Assembly: GCA_016219455.1 (NCBI GenBank)
Contig: JACRMZ010000088.1
Location: forward strand, 1-8,986
DNA: 8,986 nt
DNA from: Candidatus Aenigmatarchaeota archaeon
Lineage (GTDB): Archaea; Aenigmatarchaeota; Aenigmatarchaeia; PWEA01; JACRMZ01
Direction of reading: 5' to 3'
The notes below the pieces were generated by a model that was given only the letters and a program-made list of their open reading frames with translations, searched no databases and had not been told where the DNA came from. The position numbers were made by a program, and so were the translations under genes. This document shows positions 4,741-8,986 of the stretch, piece by piece (within the stretch, counting starts at the first letter, position 1; every line of letters starts with the position of its first letter).

Positions 4741-6965
4741 GACTTGTCCTTTTTTTCCTTCTTCTTACTGCGACTGCCTCTGCCGTGACAATAGACATTC
4801 AAGCACCGCAGAAGATAAAATACGGCTCATCCGGAAGCATTGCCCTTGGATGCCTGGGGGCGGCAAACTACTACGCAAAGATCCTTCTCTCGGGAAATGC
4901 CGTTTATACCTTCCCAAACAGCTCATCAAACGTCACATACACCGTCCCGTCGTCGCTTAACACCGGCGACTACGATGTCACGGGGACTTGCGAATCATCA
5001 AACGAAACCGTGTCTGCTTCAAAACAGATGAGCATTTACAGGAGAGACATCTCCCTTATTTCCAGAAGCCCGCAGTCCGTATACGCAGACTCTAACATAA
5101 CATTCAACGTTGACCTTCAGGAAGTCACATCGACAACAAAGAAGATAACTGCCAATGACATGACATCGGACAAATGGAAGGTCTATGTTGACAATGCCGT
5201 TGTCCCATCCGATGCCATATACCAGAATGGGAGATGGGAGATAACCATACATGGGATAACTGAAGGGACACGCAATGTCAAGGTAAGCGCAACAATGAAT
5301 GAGGAGATGTCTGTGGAAACAACATTGTCAACAGTCCCTGTGATGTCACTTGCCATAACGTCACTGCAAGACCTAAAGTCCGGAAGCAACGCGACGCTCA
5401 CTGCATCGCTAATGTACAGGGGTTCTTCCATTTCACTCAAGAACGCGCAGGTTTTCCTCACACTTGACGGAAGCAGCGCCGAAATAATGGAAATCGGGGA
5501 TTCAAGCATAATTTTCCGTGCGCCTGGCGGGTCATCCAATGCACTCTTGCTCCGTGTAATTTACTCTGGACTTGAGTCACGGGCAGAGAGGACTGCCTAC
5601 TATACGTTCAGGTTTTCAGGGAAGGTTGAAAACGCCGACGGAAAGGCAAGCTCGGCGAGGATAAGCTTTGTGGGCGCAAACGCAATGACAATTGACACTG
5701 GCGGCAGCTACGACACCCCAGTCAAAGGCGGGAGATATAACATGGTTGTTGAAGGGTTGTCAGGCATCGGAAAAGCCACCTTCAAAGGCGTTAACATAAA
5801 CGGCGATTTTGACAACGCCATAAAGTATGATTCATTCACGCCCTCGATGGAAAGCATCACTTCTGCCGGGGCAATTGCACTCGAGTTTTCCAAGCCCTTT
5901 GACAGCGTTGAAATGGAGCAAAGCTATGATTCCTCAAAAGTGGATGACGAGAGCAAGCTCCGTGTTTATGCCTGCCATTCGTGGAATCTTGCTGCCAGAA
6001 AATGCAACACCGCATGGGAAGAGACTCCTGCCGCAATAGACTCTGTAAGGGACCTCGCGTCATTTTCTGTCACGTCCCTTTCCGCGTTCGTCATCGGTTA
6101 TCCTTCCGAAATGTACATCGAAGGCAAGCCTCAAAAGGAAGATTACAATCCCGGCGAGGATGTGGTGATAAACGGTTTGGTAAAGAACTCGCAGGGAAAG
6201 GGCGTGGAAGGAGCCAATATACAATACTCGCTTGGCTCAACGTCCGGGTCAACAACGTCAGGCAAGGACGGCATATTCTCCCTTTCTGTTAGGGCGCCAA
6301 AAACAGACGGCTCGCATTCCATAATAATTTCACTTAAAAAATCCGGATTCAAGGACGTACAGGAGACACGGCCGTTCAAAGTAACGCTTAGGAAGGAGCT
6401 TGGATTATTCTTCGATCTGGGGTACAGAGTAAATAGCGAGTCGCTCCGGAACATCAGCTTCTCAGTCTCAAACACGGGCGATGCTAACATCCACAGCATA
6501 AAGCTGAAGCTTGTCGGCCTTCCTGAGGGAAGCGTTTACATACCGCAAATGATTGCTTCCCTGCAGGCAGGCGAACGGAAGGATGTTTCCATATCCCTCC
6601 CAAAATCGTCTGGGACTTTTTCCGTTACCGTAACGGCTGAAGCTGACGAAACTTCAAAGTCAGACTCGTTCGCGATAATATATGAGAACAAAACCTCTGT
6701 TTCACTTCCGTCTGGGTTCATCCCTTCCCTTCCTGGGAACGACGTTTTGGCATCGCTTGGGGCATCCATCCTTGCCATAGCCGGAATAGAAAAAATGCGC
6801 TCAAGGAAGCCAAGGAAGCGCTCAGACGCAATTAACGTCCTGAAATCCATAGACCAGGAGATAAAACGGGACTTCTTGCAAAGCTCCCTACAGTGCTCCT
6901 GCGGAAAGACGTTTACAACTAAACGGGCCCTGGGAATCCACAGGTCCAAATCCCATAAGTCTTAA
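4737..6965 (+). CDS. Large multi-domain surface protein with one membrane span and a cytoplasmic C2H2 zinc finger
   Basis: A 742-residue protein I cannot match to a named family. In order: signal peptide (1-16, M-R-L-V-L-F-F-L-L-L-T-A); an Ig-like domain with C39 and C85 placed for a disulphide (18-101); two further beta domains (about 103-200 and 202-290); a carboxypeptidase-regulatory-like module (about 291-370); a domain with a C-x9-C pair (C413, C423) and conserved-looking Trp416 and Trp427, ending S-L-S-A-F-V-I-G (447-454), a common pre-anchor module in archaeal surface proteins; a second Big/carboxypeptidase-like module (459-550); a CARDB/NEW3-like module (about 553-650); one membrane span (about 669-685); a basic stretch (687-711); and a C2H2 zinc finger C-S-C-G-K-T-F ... 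L-G-I-H-R-S-K-S-H (C720, C722, H735, H740). All seven N-glycosylation sequons lie before the span. Start: ATG 4737 forms ATGA with the minD stop and begins directly at the signal peptide; GTG 4704 would add eleven unneeded residues. Likely an adhesin, receptor or scaffold whose tail faces the cytoplasm. Confidence 0.82.
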   Translation: MRLVLFFLLLTATASAVTIDIQAPQKIKYGSSGSIALGCLGAANYYAKILLSGNAVYTFPNSSSNVTYTVPSSLNTGDYDVTGTCESSNETVSASKQMSIYRRDISLISRSPQSVYADSNITFNVDLQEVTSTTKKITANDMTSDKWKVYVDNAVVPSDAIYQNGRWEITIHGITEGTRNVKVSATMNEEMSVETTLSTVPVMSLAITSLQDLKSGSNATLTASLMYRGSSISLKNAQVFLTLDGSSAEIMEIGDSSIIFRAPGGSSNALLLRVIYSGLESRAERTAYYTFRFSGKVENADGKASSARISFVGANAMTIDTGGSYDTPVKGGRYNMVVEGLSGIGKATFKGVNINGDFDNAIKYDSFTPSMESITSAGAIALEFSKPFDSVEMEQSYDSSKVDDESKLRVYACHSWNLAARKCNTAWEETPAAIDSVRDLASFSVTSLSAFVIGYPSEMYIEGKPQKEDYNPGEDVVINGLVKNSQGKGVEGANIQYSLGSTSGSTTSGKDGIFSLSVRAPKTDGSHSIIISLKKSGFKDVQETRPFKVTLRKELGLFFDLGYRVNSESLRNISFSVSNTGDANIHSIKLKLVGLPEGSVYIPQMIASLQAGERKDVSISLPKSSGTFSVTVTAEADETSKSDSFAIIYENKTSVSLPSGFIPSLPGNDVLASLGASILAIAGIEKMRSRKPRKRSDAINVLKSIDQEIKRDFLQSSLQCSCGKTFTTKRALGIHRSKSHKS
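6894..6956 (+). other. C2H2 zinc-finger motif at the C-terminus of the surface protein
   Basis: Residues 720-740 of the 4737-6965 product read C-x1-C-x12-H-x4-H with the classical core C-G-K-x-F-x5-L-x2-H. The core Phe (725) and Leu (732) are both in place. The spacing between the two cysteines is one residue instead of the usual two to four, so zinc binding is likely but not certain. The topology (signal peptide, one span, basic stop-transfer residues) puts the finger in the cytoplasm. Confidence 0.75.
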
Positions 6966-6990
6966 TAAGCTCCAAGGACAACTTTGTCTT
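6961..6990 (+). promoter_or_regulatory. argS promoter, overlapping the upstream stop codon
   Basis: CTTAATAAG (6961-6969) is a TATA-like box that includes the TAA stop (6963-6965) of the surface-protein gene. Its centre is 26 bp before the argS ATG at 6991, predicting a leaderless argS transcript. AAGGA at 6974-6978 is 12 bases from the ATG, too far to be a good Shine-Dalgarno site. A short inverted repeat, GACAA-CT-TTGTC (6977-6988), sits just before the predicted start of transcription; with a 2-base spacer it may be chance. Confidence 0.5.
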
Positions 6991-8643
6991 ATGTATTCAC
7001 ATGAGAAAATCAGGGATGCGATACAAAAATCCCTCATCCCCTTCGATGAAGATCCGGTTATTGAGGAGCCCCCAGAGGGAATGGGCGACTTTGCTTTCCC
7101 GTGCTTTAACCTTTCCAAAAAAACGAGGAAAAGCCCTGTTGCAATAGCGAATGAAATAGCGGGAAAAATAAGGCCTTCATACGTTGAACGGACAGAAGCA
7201 AAGGGGCCGTATGTTAATTTCTTCGTTGACTGGGCCCCGCTTTTCAAGGCCATCCATTCTGAGTGCAAAGGGGGGTTTTCCGGAAAGCTGGGAAATGGCA
7301 CAGCTCTGATAGAGCATACAAGCATAAACCCCAACGCCTCGCCACATGTGGGAAGGGCGAGAAACGCGATTATAGGCGATTCCATAGCAAGGCTTCTGAG
7401 ATACGCGGGTTACCAGACGGAAGTCCATTATTTTGTCAACGATGTGGGAAAGCAAATAGCCCTCCTTGTCTACGAATGCGGAAGGAGGCGCGCGGATTTT
7501 TCTTTCGGCGATCTTTTGGGGATATACATAGACGCCTCAAGGGAGCTTGAGAATGACCCGACACTTGAAAAGGAGATATTCGAGCTTCTGAAAAAATTCG
7601 AAAACGGCGATTCTGAGACTGTGGAGAAGTTCCGCAAGGTTGTTGATGTTTGCGTCAGCGGGCAATCAAAGATTCTCAAAAAAATCGGCGCAAGCTATGA
7701 CTTCTTTGACTACGAGAGCGCGTACCTTCAAGGCGGGGAAGTCAAAAAGGCGCTTTTGGCCCTTGAGAAAACAGGCAAGGTCTTCGTCGACGAGGAAGGG
7801 AGGAAGGTAATTGACCTAAGGGATTACATGAAGGAATCACCATACCTTGTGATAACCAGAAGCGACGGCACAAGCCTCTACCCGCTCAGGGACATCGCAT
7901 ACTCTATCTACAAGATAGGGAAAGTGAAAGATTCCAATGTCCTGGTTCTCGGAGAGGACCAAAAGCTGTATTTCCAGCAGATAGCTTCTGCCATGCGCCT
8001 TCTTGGAGCGGAGCCTCCAAAGGTCGTGCATTATTCATTTGTTCTTCTTCCAACAGGCAAAATGAGCACAAGGAAGGGGGAGGTCGTCCTGCTAGAAGAC
8101 TTCCTCAGCGAAGCAGCAGAAGAGGCAAAAAAGGGCATTGATGAAAGGCACAGCGAGCTTCCGGAAGAAGAGAAATCAAAACGTGCAGCATCAATAGCAG
8201 CTGCCGCCGTGAGGTACTCCATCGTGAAAGTCGGCCCGGAAAAGAACGTCATGTTCAGCATGAAAGACGCCATCAGGCTGGAAGGAGACACGGGGCCATA
8301 TCTCCAATACACATACGCAAGGGCGCTTTCTATCCTGGCGAAGGAAAAACCGGGACCATTTGACGCATCGTTCATACGAGATGAGCGTGAGATTAGTCTG
8401 ATACGCCAATTGGCAAAATTCCCTGGCGTCGCCAAAGACTCCATACGGGAGTTCAGGCCCCACTATGTGGCAGTGTATTCGTACGACCTGTGCGAAAAGT
8501 TCAACTCTTTCTACCAGTCCGTGCGTGTTCTCCAGTCACAGGGGCCGGAAAAAATGGCGAGGCTTGCAATTGTCGAGTCATTCTGCTCGATATTGAAAGA
8601 CTGCCTTCTAATCCTCGGTATAGACGCTATGGAAGAGATGTGA
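6991..8643 (+). CDS. argS: Arginyl-tRNA synthetase
   Basis: Cytoplasmic class Ia synthetase of 550 residues that charges tRNA-Arg with arginine using ATP; the length is normal for ArgRS. Residues about 1-90 form the N-terminal tRNA-binding Add-1 domain (E-P-P-E-G-M-G-D-F, 26-34; K-G-P-Y-V-N-F, 71-77). The Rossmann catalytic domain begins with H-T-S-I-N-P-N-A-S-P-H-V-G-R (109-122), the HIGH region, and includes Y-F-V-N-D-V-G (147-153), R-S-D-G-T-S-L-Y (290-297), G-E-D-Q-K (321-325) and the second signature T-G-K-M-S-T-R-K-G (355-363). The all-helical anticodon-binding domain shows E-G-D-T-G-P-Y-L-Q-Y-T-Y-A-R (431-444) and ends with the usual L-G-I at 542-544. The last residue of the HIGH tetrapeptide is Arg122 instead of His, which is unusual. 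The ATG start is 26 bp after a TATA-like box. Stop TGA is followed at once by the next ATG. Confidence 0.97.
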   Translation: MYSHEKIRDAIQKSLIPFDEDPVIEEPPEGMGDFAFPCFNLSKKTRKSPVAIANEIAGKIRPSYVERTEAKGPYVNFFVDWAPLFKAIHSECKGGFSGKLGNGTALIEHTSINPNASPHVGRARNAIIGDSIARLLRYAGYQTEVHYFVNDVGKQIALLVYECGRRRADFSFGDLLGIYIDASRELENDPTLEKEIFELLKKFENGDSETVEKFRKVVDVCVSGQSKILKKIGASYDFFDYESAYLQGGEVKKALLALEKTGKVFVDEEGRKVIDLRDYMKESPYLVITRSDGTSLYPLRDIAYSIYKIGKVKDSNVLVLGEDQKLYFQQIASAMRLLGAEPPKVVHYSFVLLPTGKMSTRKGEVVLLEDFLSEAAEEAKKGIDERHSELPEEEKSKRAASIAAAAVRYSIVKVGPEKNVMFSMKDAIRLEGDTGPYLQYTYARALSILAKEKPGPFDASFIRDEREISLIRQLAKFPGVAKDSIREFRPHYVAVYSYDLCEKFNSFYQSVRVLQSQGPEKMARLAIVESFCSILKDCLLILGIDAMEEM

Positions 8644-8986
8644 ATGGGGATACGGGAGGTTTTTTCCTCAATGGTTCAGATGATCCTAAAGGCAGGGAAG
8701 AAACTGGCCTTCTGGAAAAGCAAGGATGCTGCGATTTTATTCATCATAGCGGCTTCATTCGTTGTTTTTGAGATGGTCACCTTTTTCATAACTTTTGGGG
8801 GCAACGGCCTGTTTGAAAGGGCACTCATGGTAACGGTAATCACATCATCGTCGATTGCGATCTTCTTCAACCCGTCTTCTTTCCCTCCCATCCATATACA
8901 CCTTTCAGGAGTGCATAGCACAGCAGAAGCGTGGAAAAACGACAAGAAACGCGAGGAACGGATAATAGTAAACGGCTTCATAATGG
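8644..8986 (+). CDS. Partial multi-span membrane protein, unidentified (possibly HPP-like)
   Basis: An open frame of 114 codons runs from ATG 8644, directly after the argS stop, to the window edge without a stop; the 3' part is missing. The product has a basic amphipathic N-terminus, a long hydrophobic stretch at about residues 29-50 (A-I-L-F-I-I-A-A-S-F-V-V-F), a second at about 59-75 ending I-F-F-N-P-S-S-F-P-P, then a His-containing polar stretch (I-H-I-H-L-S-G-V-H) and a charged segment (K-N-D-K-K-R-E-E-R). The helix followed by F-x-N-P-S-S recalls the S-x-x-x-x-F-x-x-P-x-S segment of HPP-family membrane proteins, but this is weak. Start is uncertain: GGGAGGT at 8654-8660 is a strong Shine-Dalgarno sequence 10 bases before an in-frame ATG at 8671, which would shorten the protein by nine residues. 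Co-transcription with argS is likely. Confidence 0.7.
   Translation, partial: MGIREVFSSMVQMILKAGKKLAFWKSKDAAILFIIAASFVVFEMVTFFITFGGNGLFERALMVTVITSSSIAIFFNPSSFPPIHIHLSGVHSTAEAWKNDKKREERIIVNGFIM
8654..8660 (+). promoter_or_regulatory. Strong Shine-Dalgarno site for the partial membrane protein
   Basis: GGGAGGT is complementary to the archaeal 16S rRNA 3' end and lies 10 bases before ATG 8671. It is the only strong Shine-Dalgarno motif in front of any start in the window and favours 8671 over 8644 as the start. GAGG (8656-8659) can pair with CCTC (8666-8669) across a six-T loop, a short stem that could partly mask the site. Confidence 0.5.

Noticed and set aside
6977..6988. Short inverted repeat GACAA-CT-TTGTC before argS as an operator or attenuator
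   Set aside because: Five-base arms with a two-base spacer are expected by chance, the loop is too small for a stable RNA hairpin, and a leaderless transcript would not include it.
1..8986. CRISPR, tRNA, rRNA, transposon or long direct repeats
   Set aside because: None was seen by eye on either strand; gene packing leaves only gaps of 73 bp or less.

Overview
The window reads as chromosomal DNA from an archaeon, most likely a small-genome lineage of the DPANN type, though the exact lineage cannot be fixed from sequence alone. The pointers to Archaea are TATA-like boxes about 25 bp in front of start codons (leaderless transcription), a MinD/ParA ATPase resembling those of Pyrococcus, an archaeal-style arginyl-tRNA synthetase, heavy use of ATA and AGG codons, and signal-peptide proteins built from Ig-like beta-sandwich modules. 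Every supported gene is on the + strand and coding density is very high. No gene-free stretch is longer than 73 bp, and I saw no tRNA, rRNA, CRISPR array, IS element or long repeat.

Layout. (1) 31-1284: a monovalent cation/proton antiporter of the CPA (NhaP-like) superfamily behind its own TATA box. (2) 1358-3937: a tight four-gene operon of small, mostly secreted beta-sandwich proteins joined by 4-bp ATGA stop/start overlaps. The first and last have a signal peptide and a C-terminal membrane anchor, the third has a signal peptide only, and the second has neither. (3) 3988-6965: a MinD-like ATPase with a C-terminal amphipathic membrane-targeting helix. It is translationally coupled, again by ATGA, to a 742-residue surface protein whose extracellular part is a string of Ig-like, carboxypeptidase-regulatory-like and CARDB-like modules. 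That protein ends in one membrane span, a basic cytoplasmic stretch and a eukaryote-style C2H2 zinc finger. (4) 6991-8643: argS, encoding arginyl-tRNA synthetase. (5) 8644-8986: the start of an unidentified multi-span membrane protein, cut by the window edge.

How they may work together. Genes 2-5 look like components of one cell-surface assembly. The MinD plus surface-protein pair suggests a membrane ATPase that positions or senses a surface structure through its zinc-finger tail. This is inference from operon structure and domain layout; I do not recognise the cluster as a described system. The antiporter, argS and the terminal membrane protein look like ordinary neighbours, although the first two carry unusual residues at catalytic motifs (TD in place of ND; HVGR in place of HIGH).
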